Of a stretch of DNA of 31,929 nucleotides, positions 1 to 7,515 are shown one piece after another. Source of the stretch: a virus; the IMG/VR virus record IMGVR_UViG_3300025000_000307, positions 1-31,929 of that record. One strand, given 5' to 3'. A program made the position numbers and the translations under genes. Numbering within the stretch: the first letter of the stretch is position 1; every line of letters starts with the position of its first letter. Under the pieces are notes generated by a model, which was not told where the DNA came from, made no database searches, and saw only the letters and a program-made list of their open reading frames with translations.

Positions 1-430
1 TTTGTTTCTGCAACTGTTCAATTGACGCCTCTACCCCTGATTTTAGCTGATCGAATTCAGCAGTAACAACCATGTCGGTAGTTTGCGCTGTGGCGGTGGT
101 AGTGTCTGTAGTGTTCCAAACTTTCTTAACCTCAGCCAGCGCATCATGGATTAAGCTATCCCACTTGTCGTCAGTGTACTTAATCCTTGACGCTTTTCCT
201 AACCCAACAGCCCGCAAAATAGCATCACTCAGTTTATCCTCGCCCCTAATTCCCTTTATTGCTGCATACTGCTCAGTTGCAGACACAGCTATCTTAGCAA
301 TGCCCTTGGCAGTAGCCATTTGTTTCTCGGTGAAATGCTGCCTAAGATAATAAGCACCCATTGTGAGTAGTATACTTATTAGTGACTTAATGGCCGTGTC
401 CATGTCCGGGGTGAATTGACTTAAATCCAT
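1..430 (-). CDS. LLH-family phage holin (partial, runs off left edge)
   Basis: This reading frame is open from an ATG at 430 to the window edge (143 codons visible), and the C-terminus is missing. The ATG follows a strong GGAGGTG ribosome site about 7 bases upstream. The protein starts MDLSQFTPDMD, has one hydrophobic segment (about residues 13-30), then an amphipathic stretch with QMATAKGIAKIAVSATEQ and a DKLSDAILRAV segment. This is the layout of LLH-type holins (holin superfamily with one N-terminal membrane helix followed by a soluble helical part). It would sit in the cytoplasmic membrane and help release or activate the endolysin encoded just upstream. The plus-strand ORF opposite is a shadow. 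The family call rests on pattern recognition only. Confidence 0.72.
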   Translation of the reverse strand, partial: MDLSQFTPDMDTAIKSLISILLTMGAYYLRQHFTEKQMATAKGIAKIAVSATEQYAAIKGIRGEDKLSDAILRAVGLGKASRIKYTDDKWDSLIHDALAEVKKVWNTTDTTTATAQTTDMVVTAEFDQLKSGVEASIEQLQKQ

Positions 431-462
431 GCTAACTGCACCTCCATTTTAAAATTTAAGAA

Positions 463-482
463 GCCCCAGCGTGAGCCAGGGC
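463..482 (-). terminator. Intergenic hairpin between endolysin and LLH holin genes
   Basis: The minus-strand transcript can form an 8-bp stem, GCCCTGGC against GCTGGGGC with two G-U pairs, closed by a TCAC loop. It is followed by TTCTTAAATTTT. It lies in the 58-base gap between the two lysis genes, just before the holin ribosome site. The U-tract is imperfect, so it may be a weak terminator or attenuator, or only an RNA-stabilising hairpin. Confidence 0.4.
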
Positions 483-488
483 CAAAGA

Positions 489-1724
489 TTACTTCTTAAC
501 TTCCAGCTTACTAATCACTGAAGCTAGCTCTCCCCATGTCGGCCTTGCGCCAACAGGGTGGTCACTACTGATTATCCCTGCAGCTTTCAGCGCATCTACA
601 AAGCTTTGCGGAATCTCAGCTGCGTCAAGCAATCCACAGCGGTTCAACATTACAGCCAGCATTTCCCGGGTTACTGCCCCCTGCGGGTTTGTGCCATCCA
701 GAATGCCTTTTGCCATAGCCTTCCGCCATGATTCCCTCGCCCACTCTGCAACTACAATATCATACTGCTGCAGATTATGGGTATTTATTATATCAATAAG
801 CTTCTTTGGATAATCAGGGTCAGTTGCATAGCCACATTTGTATAACTGTTCAGCTGCTTCCCCAGGTGTTACTGCCTGGCAAACAGGGATGTAACGGTCC
901 TGCATAAGAAACGCATGATGATCCCGTAGGCTTTCCAGATAATTATTATAAGCTCTGAATTGTGCATCTATTTCAACCCGCTTGCCGTCATATACCTCCC
1001 ATGTCCGGGACAGTACGCTACCGGCTGTACCCTTACCTTTTACGCCGAATAAATTATAGCTTACCTGACCGGTATTTTTATCCTTTGGCATAAATTTTCC
1101 CCAACCGGTTTCCAGTGCTGCTTGCGCTAACGTTACAGAAGCAAAAATACCAAATTCCAGTTGCAACTTTTGAGCATCAGGAACTAGTAGACTGATGAAT
1201 TGTTTTGGCTCCATGCCTTTTGCCTCCCCGTAAAATATGAAATACTGCCTTGCCTGCTTCTTGAATATGTCGTAGGCTGCTTTGGTTCTGGTAGTACTGT
1301 TCGGATCATTGACGTAAATAATCTTGTTAGCTTCATCAACGTTCCACAACAAAATATAGTGGCCAAACTTTGTGAAATATCCCGGGCCCATACTTGCAAC
1401 AACCAAGGCGTTGTTCTTGAGTTCCTCAATTGTCTCATCAGTTGAAGTTGTTTGCTTCATTCTAAGCCCATATTTTTTAGCCATGACCGGAAACCATGCC
1501 CAGTCTACGCCATTATTATAGGTACGATAGCCGCTATCCATTATGTCATAAGCCACACCTTCCGGCGCAATAGCAGGATCGCGCAAAGTAGCAAGTACCA
1601 TTGCAGATGACGCAGCACCACAACCGGACGAAGCGATTGTTTGTTTAGTGTCGTTGTGGTTAGAGAACATTATTTTACCCCACTTAGGGTCGTATTGCAG
1701 GTAATGAACGGGTTTTTTTCTCAT
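489..1724 (-). CDS. Multidomain endolysin: C39-like peptidase + glucosaminidase + SLH-like tail
   Basis: This is a predicted phage lysin that cuts peptidoglycan. Residues 1-165 resemble the C39-like peptidase fold, with a putative Cys35 (in SSGCGAASS), His122 (FGHYILLW) and Asp140 (YVNDPN). Residues about 172-318 match the FlgJ/LytG-type N-acetylglucosaminidase family, with the likely catalytic Glu205 in AALETGWG and a downstream YNLFGVKG motif. Residues about 327-365 (EWARESWRKAMAKGILDG) look like an SLH-type or cell-wall-binding repeat found at the ends of Bacillota lysins. Two earlier in-frame starts exist (1742 TTG, 1730 ATG). The AGGAG ribosome site is 8 bases before the ATG at 1724 but only 2 before 1730, so 1724 is preferred. 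The gene sits between two holin genes. Whether the peptidase domain is active is inference. Confidence 0.85.
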   Translation of the reverse strand: MRKKPVHYLQYDPKWGKIMFSNHNDTKQTIASSGCGAASSAMVLATLRDPAIAPEGVAYDIMDSGYRTYNNGVDWAWFPVMAKKYGLRMKQTTSTDETIEELKNNALVVASMGPGYFTKFGHYILLWNVDEANKIIYVNDPNSTTRTKAAYDIFKKQARQYFIFYGEAKGMEPKQFISLLVPDAQKLQLEFGIFASVTLAQAALETGWGKFMPKDKNTGQVSYNLFGVKGKGTAGSVLSRTWEVYDGKRVEIDAQFRAYNNYLESLRDHHAFLMQDRYIPVCQAVTPGEAAEQLYKCGYATDPDYPKKLIDIINTHNLQQYDIVVAEWARESWRKAMAKGILDGTNPQGAVTREMLAVMLNRCGLLDAAEIPQSFVDALKAAGIISSDHPVGARPTWGELASVISKLEVKK

Positions 1725-1747
1725 ACTCATCACTCCTAACAAATAAC

Positions 1748-2161
1748 TTATTTCCCTTGCTCCTGTTTCTTGGACTTCAAAATTTCTAGCATATTTTTTA
1801 AGATAGCAGGTAACGGAATGCCCACCCTACCTGCGTTTTCAAGTATAGATAGTCCCTCTATACCGAGATAAAAGCCAACAACAGCGTCACGTATCATGTT
1901 CGCTCCAATCAGTTGATCAATAATATAGGCTACAGCTACCAGTATGAGGATAAAAACCTTCTTAGCTACCCCCCGAAAACCTATCCTACTGCTAAGCCTG
2001 CCTTCAAAGCCAGAGGCAATAAGACCACTAATATAATCCAACACGATAAAAATAACTAAGGCTTTGAGTAGCGCGTCCCACCCTCCCAACACTGCCCCCA
2101 GGGAGCTGCCAACTGCAGTCCCAAGCACTCCCGCGCATACTTTTATTCTGTTGAAATCCAT
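1748..2161 (-). CDS. Phage holin, TcdE / phage_holin_4-like
   Basis: The 137-residue membrane protein has hydrophobic segments around AGVLGTAVGSSLGAVLGGW, LLKALVIFIVLDYISGLIA and VFILILVAVAYIIDQLIG. It also has an internal GFRGVAKK and a C-terminal VGIPLPAILKNMLEILK. This pattern is typical of the TcdE/phage_holin_4 family of lysis holins. The frame is open up to 2263, but the upstream part is not holin-like. The ATG at 2161 is preceded by GGGAGATGG, so the start is set there. The endolysin gene follows 23 bases downstream. A cluster of GTATAC sites lies just upstream and may control the lysis genes. Confidence 0.82.
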   Translation of the reverse strand: MDFNRIKVCAGVLGTAVGSSLGAVLGGWDALLKALVIFIVLDYISGLIASGFEGRLSSRIGFRGVAKKVFILILVAVAYIIDQLIGANMIRDAVVGFYLGIEGLSILENAGRVGIPLPAILKNMLEILKSKKQEQGK

Positions 2162-2201
2162 AAAACCATCTCCCGGTAACCAAATAAAAATAACCTCCGA
2201 A

Positions 2202-2242
2202 GAGGTATACATAGGTATACTTGTATACTTTTTGTATACCTC
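2202..2242. promoter_or_regulatory. Cluster of four GTATAC palindromes (possible operator)
   Basis: Four GTATAC hexamers start at 2205, 2215, 2223 and 2234. The outer copies extend to a perfect inverted repeat, GAGGTATAC (2202-2210) and GTATACCTC (2234-2242), and the inner pair is symmetric about nearly the same centre. The cluster is in the noncoding leader of the lysis cassette, between a hairpin and the holin ribosome site. Single GTATAC sites elsewhere in the window look like chance occurrences inside genes. A protein-binding operator is the likeliest reading. The TATAC cores also resemble -10 elements, so a promoter may overlap. Confidence 0.5.
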
Positions 2243-2277
2243 AAATATTACGCGTAAAAACAATTAATGATTATGTA

Positions 2278-2299
2278 AAGGAGAGCCTTCGCCCTCCTT
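2278..2299 (-). terminator. Hairpin after the tail-protein operon
   Basis: On the minus strand AAGGAG and CTCCTT form a 6-bp stem, extended past one mismatch by two G-C pairs around a GAAG loop. It lies 22 bases past the stop of the last tail gene and is followed by the weakly U-rich TTTACATAATC. The position between the tail module and the lysis module favours a (leaky) terminator. Confidence 0.45.
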
Positions 2300-2320
2300 A
2301 TAATTAAGCAACTAGATAGA

Positions 2321-3001
2321 TTAGATAGACCAGTTGCCTGCCTCGTCTTGCACAAATACCTTAATGACGTTAACACCCTCAGCACCAGCAGTCTCTAAAT
2401 CTGCGCCGTCTAAGGTGCATTCAATGTCAGTGTCTGCAGCATACCCGCCTGCACTACCTGACATATTCACAGAGCCATTTACTACTCCAATCAAGGTACC
2501 AGAGGCATGTCCATCACCGGCATTAGCTACTACCATAACCTCGTAAGCCTCAAACCCTTCGTCAGAGCGGAAGCTGAAGGTAGTTACGCGCTTACCGGTT
2601 ACCTTGGAAATCTTGGCCGGAGTCGGGCCACCAGTAATCGTAATAATGGGTGAAGTAGTGTCCAAGATAATGGTGTCGGTTGCGACAGTTGATTCGTTTA
2701 AAACATCGTCACGCAATCTTAAGTTAATAGTCTTAGTACCGTCACCGGCAGACCACTTAATTTGCTGAGACGTGCTGAAACTTATCCATTCAGAATCTTC
2801 CTCAGCAGTCTGGATATTTACGTTTTCAGACTCGTCAACGTCTCCCCAAAGCTTCATTTGGTACCCAGTCGTAATTACATCGTCAGTGCCAATAGTGCTG
2901 TTGCATAATAGAGATGTTGAATAGGTTGCTCCACCATCAAGAGAAATACTTGGATTTGCCGGACCACTCATGTCTAAATTCACCTCAATACTACTTGCCA
3001 T
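2321..3001 (-). CDS. Ig-like tail or baseplate-associated protein
   Basis: I do not recognise a precise family for this 226-residue protein. The central segment, TIILDTTSPIITITGG, is the strand-rich signature common to bacterial Ig-like surface domains. A similar stretch, LDTIAPVLNITAP, occurs in the neighbouring repeat protein, so the two probably share a domain. A GGAYxADTDIECTLDGADL-like region and a closing FVQDEAGNW resemble the ends of such domains. The start ATG follows GGGGAGGG. It is the last gene of the tail-fibre group before the lysis cassette, which suggests an exposed tail decoration or adhesin component. Function is inference. Confidence 0.6.
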   Translation of the reverse strand: MASSIEVNLDMSGPANPSISLDGGATYSTSLLCNSTIGTDDVITTGYQMKLWGDVDESENVNIQTAEEDSEWISFSTSQQIKWSAGDGTKTINLRLRDDVLNESTVATDTIILDTTSPIITITGGPTPAKISKVTGKRVTTFSFRSDEGFEAYEVMVVANAGDGHASGTLIGVVNGSVNMSGSAGGYAADTDIECTLDGADLETAGAEGVNVIKVFVQDEAGNWSI

Positions 3002-3032
3002 TTTAAATCCCTCCCCTATTTAGTTATATTAA

Positions 3033-3050
3033 TTGACCCTTACGGATCAA
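3033..3050 (-). other. Small hairpin with GUAA loop over the stop codon of the repeat protein
   Basis: On the minus strand TTGATCC and GGGTCAA pair (7 bp, one G-U) around a GTAA, GNRA-type loop. The hairpin includes the TGA stop of the upstream gene and is followed by TTAATATAAC, which is not a convincing U-tract. It could be a stabilising 3' structure or a weak attenuator. Confidence 0.3.
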
Positions 3051-4021
3051 ATTATGAACACTCGAACTTTCATTCTGAGCAAAACAGACCTTGCTATATT
3101 GACACTTGACGTTTCGGTAGCGTCGTTATGCACCTCATCGCGAAAACTAGCAGTTACCAGGGCAGTACCGACAGACAGTACAGAACTGCTAATCATGCCC
3201 TGCCACGTTCTCTTGTTAACGAAATAACCAGTGACGACATGACTATTACCGGCAGAATCTTTAATGACAACCTCCTGCCAGTTATCCAAATCCTCACTGC
3301 TCGTAACATGAACCGCAATATCCTCGCCTTTTACCACGCTGACAGGCGCAGTAATATTCAGAACAGGAGCTATAGTGTCAAGATAGACAGAAAGAAAACC
3401 AGATGCAATAACGTCAATACTGAAACTAATTTCTGCACTATTCGAGTATGGCACAACGAAGCCAGTTTCTAGACATAGGGCCTCACCAACCTCAACTGTG
3501 AAAGCTGTTTCAAGGGACAGGACATTGCCTGTCTTAAGCGATACCTCAGCGTCATTTAGCCATGGTACTGCAAAAGCAGTTTCTAGTCCTAGAGCTTCGC
3601 CGACTTCAACAACAAATCTAGTCTCTAGTGCCAGAATCTTTCCGACAGCTAAATCTATTTCCCCATTGTTTGTCCATGGCACAACGAAGCCAGTTTCTAG
3701 ACATAGGGCCTCACCAACCTCAACTGTGAAAGCTGTTTCAAGGGACAGGACATTGCCTGTCTTAAGCGATACCTCAGCGTCATTTAGCCATGGTACTGCA
3801 AAAGCAGTTTCTAGTCCTAGAGCTTCGCCGACTTCAACAACAAATCTAGTCTCTAGTGCCAGAATCTTTCCGACAGCTAAATCTATTTCCCCATTGTTTG
3901 TCCATGGCACAACGAAGCCAGTTTCTAGACATAGGGCCTCACCAACCTCAACTGTGAAAGCTGTTTCAAGGGACAGGACATTGCCTGTCTTAAGCGATAC
4001 CTCAGCGTCATTGCTGTACAC
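3047..4021 (-). CDS. Tandem-repeat tail protein with C-terminal Ig-like domain
   Basis: The first 190 or so residues are about 2.5 copies of an exact 76-residue unit. Each unit has four LET motifs (LSLETAFTV, LCLETGFVV, LALETRFVV, LGLETAFAV) spaced 14 and 24 residues apart, so each unit is itself two 38-residue halves. The alternating pattern suggests a beta-rich fibrous repeat. The rest (from about residue 210) carries DTIAPVLNITAP and SEDLDNWQEVVIKD, resembling bacterial Ig-like domains and the next gene downstream. The frame begins at a GTG at 4021, 4 bases after the stop of the 843-residue tail protein, with AGGGG about 9 bases before it. An ATG overlapping that stop is in another frame. 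Probably a tail-tip or fibre component; its length may vary. Confidence 0.6.
   Translation of the reverse strand: MYSNDAEVSLKTGNVLSLETAFTVEVGEALCLETGFVVPWTNNGEIDLAVGKILALETRFVVEVGEALGLETAFAVPWLNDAEVSLKTGNVLSLETAFTVEVGEALCLETGFVVPWTNNGEIDLAVGKILALETRFVVEVGEALGLETAFAVPWLNDAEVSLKTGNVLSLETAFTVEVGEALCLETGFVVPYSNSAEISFSIDVIASGFLSVYLDTIAPVLNITAPVSVVKGEDIAVHVTSSEDLDNWQEVVIKDSAGNSHVVTGYFVNKRTWQGMISSSVLSVGTALVTASFRDEVHNDATETSSVNIARSVLLRMKVRVFII
3448..4012. repeat. Exact 228-bp tandem repeat, about 2.5 copies
   Basis: The sequence repeats with a period of 228 bases; for example, the segment starting CCTCACCAAC occurs at 3481, 3709 and 3937. By eye the copies are identical over the whole 565-base array. 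The period is a multiple of three (76 codons), so gain or loss of a unit keeps the reading frame. Identity at all codon positions points to very recent duplication or ongoing homogenisation. Confidence 0.93.
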
Positions 4022-4025
4022 AGCA

Positions 4026-6557
4026 TCACGCCCCTATCACTTCTTCCACTCTGACCTTGACTACAGACGATGGAGCAGTAACAGTCTGCGCCAACACAAC
4101 ACGCATATAAAAAGTAGCACTTGCACCGTCCACAAGCTCTTCCTCAATCAACAAATCATTTTCCGCTACAAACGGAGTTGCTGTCCTGCTGAATTGATAG
4201 GTCTGTCCCTCATTGACTGTATCAGTCCAAATGCGTACACCTGCCAGCGTCTTTCCGGTCATGTTCTTGGCCATAAGCTCCAGAACGCTTGACATACCAC
4301 CGGCTTTAACAATGCCTAGGTCAGGACGATTCAATACATTCCTCATGTCATCTGACATATACAGACCGTTATTTAAAAGCATTATATTTTGATAGGTAGG
4401 CGTAAACGGCATTGCCCATGATCCGGCACTACCCAAAGAGTCCTCAAATTCAATTAGCAGTGTATTTTGCTCATCAATAATAACGTCTGAGGCATTAAAT
4501 CTGTAGCTAATGTCAATAGGAGTCGGCAAAAAGTCGGTAAAGTCACTCTCAGGATATACCTGCACACCATTTACTTTGAGCTTGTACCGCGTCGTGTCTG
4601 ACTCCGGGTCAGTTATATTAGCCGTTAATGTCATATGACTGGTAGACGCTGTAACGCTCGGACGCGTGTTATTTTTCGTCACAAAGCCCTGCCACGAAGC
4701 AGTTTTTCCAGCAGTATTCTTGACTTCAAGCGTTATTGTGCTTACAGTAGCGACAGTAAATAGATTGTTTGCCAATGCCTTGTCTATGTTTACAGGAGAA
4801 GTAACCTGCTCCCAAGGGTATATCTCCACCCCGTCTTTCAGGACGCGGTAAAGCATTTCTCCCTTGTCGGTTGTTAATGTAGCGGTAAGCTCTGAGTCCC
4901 CGATGTGTATATTAGATACCACTGCCGGATTTGTAATCACAGCGTCAGGAATAACAGGGTCAACTATCTGTGCAGTAACCGCCCCGATTTCATCAGTAGT
5001 AGTGATTTTAATCCGATCTCCGACATAAAAGTCAATGGATGATAGGTCAATAAAAATATCTGTATCTAGTTCTGCTATTCTCTCTCCGATAATAGTGCTC
5101 AAAACTACTCCATCGCTATCTAAGCGCTCTATCTTGTACGATACACTGTCGGCGTCAGCGTCTAATATTCTGACAACTAAACTTGTGATCGTATTCGATA
5201 TTGCACTTATGGTTGGCGCTATATTGGTTTTAGTTACAGTGGTTGATGCTGAGACTGCTTCAGACATCGCGTTCATTGCTGTTACTTGAACCGTGTTAGT
5301 CCCAACAATAAACAAGGAGTTATCTAATGTTAAATTAACACTAATTGGAGAAGATGCTAATATCCCATAAGGGATCACAACCACGCCGTTTACAGAAACC
5401 TGATATTTGACTTGAGTTTCTGCTGTACATGTGCAGGTTAGTGCAATATTAGAATTGTGCACTAATGACGGAGTAGTCATTAAGTTATTAACAGATATCG
5501 TTGATTCAACCAAAAGTACAGGTCTAAATCCTGCTACATTAGACGCAGTGCTAGGATTTTGAGTTGTGTAAAAAGAAACGTCATTAGTTCCGTAGACAGT
5601 ACCAGAGTAGCTGTACTCTCCTCTGGTAACCTTGTTGGTGTTTGTCGTAGTATTAACTGTCCATGTTGCTGCTAAAGAACCACGCCAATTCCACACATTT
5701 GTATCGCCGGGAGTAATAAGTCCCCCAAGTGACGAGCCAGCGACTATATTATCCCATTCATTATCCTTATCGGTACTGCTAGATCCGCCTGTCGGTAATT
5801 GTAGAGTACATTTCACCCCGGGACTATCTAGTATCGAAATGCCCGTAGTTATGCCAGCAGCATCTAGGGTGGAGTAGGATATGCTATGCTGAATATTTCT
5901 ATCTGCTATAAATAATTTACGCCCTTCAGAATCATATCCACAAAATATCAGGAGAAATGAACCATCTGGCGTGGCAGTCCCAGAAGGTAATATGGCTGGC
6001 TTAGTGCAATTACCAACTTCGAATATTGCCCCAAATGCACCACTCAAAGCAGCATACCTAGCTTTTAAATAATCTCCAATAACACTCACATCTGCAAAAG
6101 CAGTTCTCATATTTGCTAATGCAGGATGAAATATCTCGCAACCACTATCTATGTCGACGCAGTCAAAACCCATATAATTCGCAACATTCAGAGTTATTAG
6201 TACAGTATGTTTTGTATTGGGAAGTCCAGTTTTTTCAAAGAACACAGTCTGAGGGGGACCCAGATTAGCTAAAGATACTGTTTGACTTACTCCGTCAATT
6301 GATACCGATACATCATAAGCCCTGTACTGATCTCCCACATCAAGTAATCTTATTCTAGTTCCAGTAAATAGGAACGATATTCTAGCTCCTATAACCGCTG
6401 AGTATCTATCTTCACCATTATAATATTGTGCATTAGCGTCTGATTTCCATTGATTTACTGCCGCAGAAGAGGGAGCAATAAAAACCACCCTAGGATCTGA
6501 CCCGTCAAATCTAACCCACCCAGCTTCGGGAGCTAATAATTGTTGCCCAACTGACAT
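4026..6557 (-). CDS. Large multidomain tail fibre / tail-tip protein with Ig-like repeats
   Basis: This 843-residue protein starts after a good AGAGGTGAG ribosome site. Residues about 50-135 (ISFLFTGTRIRLLDVG, NYMGFDCVDID) look like a jelly-roll carbohydrate-binding segment of the kind found in phage fibres. Residues about 350-710 contain at least three Ig-like modules marked by a repeated motif: KYQVSVNGVVVIPY, LYRVLKDGVEIYPW and RYKLKVNGVQVYPE. The C-terminal 130 residues form a separate domain starting MLLNNGLYMSDDMRN. The gene follows five small baseplate/fibre genes and is followed by two more Ig-like proteins. The most likely role is host-surface binding at the tail tip. No catalytic motif was recognised. 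Confidence 0.68.
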   Translation of the reverse strand: MSVGQQLLAPEAGWVRFDGSDPRVVFIAPSSAAVNQWKSDANAQYYNGEDRYSAVIGARISFLFTGTRIRLLDVGDQYRAYDVSVSIDGVSQTVSLANLGPPQTVFFEKTGLPNTKHTVLITLNVANYMGFDCVDIDSGCEIFHPALANMRTAFADVSVIGDYLKARYAALSGAFGAIFEVGNCTKPAILPSGTATPDGSFLLIFCGYDSEGRKLFIADRNIQHSISYSTLDAAGITTGISILDSPGVKCTLQLPTGGSSSTDKDNEWDNIVAGSSLGGLITPGDTNVWNWRGSLAATWTVNTTTNTNKVTRGEYSYSGTVYGTNDVSFYTTQNPSTASNVAGFRPVLLVESTISVNNLMTTPSLVHNSNIALTCTCTAETQVKYQVSVNGVVVIPYGILASSPISVNLTLDNSLFIVGTNTVQVTAMNAMSEAVSASTTVTKTNIAPTISAISNTITSLVVRILDADADSVSYKIERLDSDGVVLSTIIGERIAELDTDIFIDLSSIDFYVGDRIKITTTDEIGAVTAQIVDPVIPDAVITNPAVVSNIHIGDSELTATLTTDKGEMLYRVLKDGVEIYPWEQVTSPVNIDKALANNLFTVATVSTITLEVKNTAGKTASWQGFVTKNNTRPSVTASTSHMTLTANITDPESDTTRYKLKVNGVQVYPESDFTDFLPTPIDISYRFNASDVIIDEQNTLLIEFEDSLGSAGSWAMPFTPTYQNIMLLNNGLYMSDDMRNVLNRPDLGIVKAGGMSSVLELMAKNMTGKTLAGVRIWTDTVNEGQTYQFSRTATPFVAENDLLIEEELVDGASATFYMRVVLAQTVTAPSSVVKVRVEEVIGA

Positions 6558-6561
6558 ATTC

Positions 6562-7017
6562 TCACCTCTTTAATTCCCATTTCATGCAATTGACCCGCAC
6601 CTGACTTAATGTCACGCCATTTCGAGCAACAAAAAAACTGCTCTCGTCGGCAGTTTCAGCTTTTAAATAAGCGGGATTCCCTGTTGTCGGAACACACAAC
6701 AGCACTTTGGCATCATTGCAGCTAAATCCAATATTGTGCTGAATAATCCTACTGCCCGCACCTAAAGCAAAAGCAGAGTGCTTATACTGCAGTATCTCAC
6801 CAGGCGTAAACCTATGTCCGTCACGTCCCACCTCAAACCTCTGTCCTTGCACCCAAAATGTCCCGGCCATATCAAAATAGTTTCTAAAGCCGTTACCTTC
6901 CAAACCAAAAGAAATTAGCTTTGATCTATCGACTAGGCTAAAACTTACCCCTTCACGCTCAGATAACTGCTTCCCATCAGCGTATTGAGCCAACCAAAAC
7001 AATCTTTGCCTAGACAT
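6562..7017 (-). CDS. Tail-associated hypothetical protein
   Basis: I do not recognise this 151-residue protein. It begins MSRQRLFWLAQYADG and has a beta-rich look (FDMAGTFWVQGQRFEVG, GVTLSQVRVNC). The frame extends to 7062 with a TTG, but the ATG at 7017 overlaps the upstream stop by 8 bases. I see no clear ribosome site before it, so translation is probably coupled to the upstream gene. Its place among the fibre genes suggests a virion accessory or fibre component. Confidence 0.6.
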   Translation of the reverse strand: MSRQRLFWLAQYADGKQLSEREGVSFSLVDRSKLISFGLEGNGFRNYFDMAGTFWVQGQRFEVGRDGHRFTPGEILQYKHSAFALGAGSRIIQHNIGFSCNDAKVLLCVPTTGNPAYLKAETADESSFFVARNGVTLSQVRVNCMKWELKR

Positions 7018-7504
7018 GCGTATATACAAAAACCGTCTGCATGACGTGATCCCCAAAGTCAATACAGTCAGCAGGAACGTTAAGTCTCAGGGAAATATCC
7101 GCATAGTTTGCAGTGTCGGTAAGCTCCATACTTGCACCGGCAGGCTTTACCCCGCTCAATACACCAGGAGTGCCAGCAGCTCCGATTATATGATCGTTAC
7201 TGACTCCTCCTACTGCAGTAAATTCAGCGTCTCCGAGCGATTGACAGCGGACATTTAGCCACTTGCCAACAACCGGAGGCTTAACCTCGTTAAAGCTCAA
7301 ATCGTCATAAGTCGTTACGGTCAAGTCGTGGGCATCTGTAACACCGTCCACACCGTCAAAATTATTGCAAACTAAAATCCTCTTTTCTTCCGACTGACCA
7401 CCTGCCCGGACAATGCCAGGATTAAACCCACCGGATGCTGCAAGAGTAAGCGGTATTTCTTGTAAAGTAATCGGATCTCGTAAAGTTAAAATTGGTGCTC
7501 CCAT
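7010..7504 (-). CDS. Tail-associated hypothetical protein
   Basis: This 164-residue protein begins MGAPILTLRDPITLQEIP after the strong ribosome site AGGAGGGGG. It contains VCNNFDGVDGVTDAHDLTV and NVPADCIDFGDHVMQTVFVY, a strand-rich pattern with no membrane segment or catalytic motif that I recognise. It sits in a run of four small proteins between the beta-helix fibre and the 843-residue tail protein. A structural role at the tail tip is inferred from position only. Confidence 0.65.
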   Translation of the reverse strand: MGAPILTLRDPITLQEIPLTLAASGGFNPGIVRAGGQSEEKRILVCNNFDGVDGVTDAHDLTVTTYDDLSFNEVKPPVVGKWLNVRCQSLGDAEFTAVGGVSNDHIIGAAGTPGVLSGVKPAGASMELTDTANYADISLRLNVPADCIDFGDHVMQTVFVYTHV

Positions 7505-7515
7505 AGAACCCCCTC

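Noticed and set aside
72-350. 92-residue plus-strand ORF
   Set aside because: The minus strand carries the LLH holin with a good ribosome site; the plus ORF is its shadow.
489-1742. Endolysin start at TTG 1742 (or ATG 1730)
   Set aside because: The AGGAG site overlaps or is too close to those starts; ATG 1724 has correct spacing.
2202-2242. Reading the GTATAC cluster as an intrinsic terminator
   Set aside because: The stem is AT-rich with long inner sequence and no following U-tract, and the regular hexamers fit protein binding better.
1748-2263. Longer holin start at 2263
   Set aside because: The extra 34 residues lie across the GTATAC region, lack a ribosome site and do not resemble the family; ATG 2161 has GGGAGATGG upstream.
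3448-4012. CRISPR array
   Set aside because: The 228-bp direct repeats abut with no unique spacers and are coding in frame.
3498-4292. 264-residue plus-strand ORF opposite the tandem repeats
   Set aside because: It is an antisense shadow of the repeat gene; its apparent repeats only mirror the minus-strand repeats and it lacks context or a clear ribosome site.
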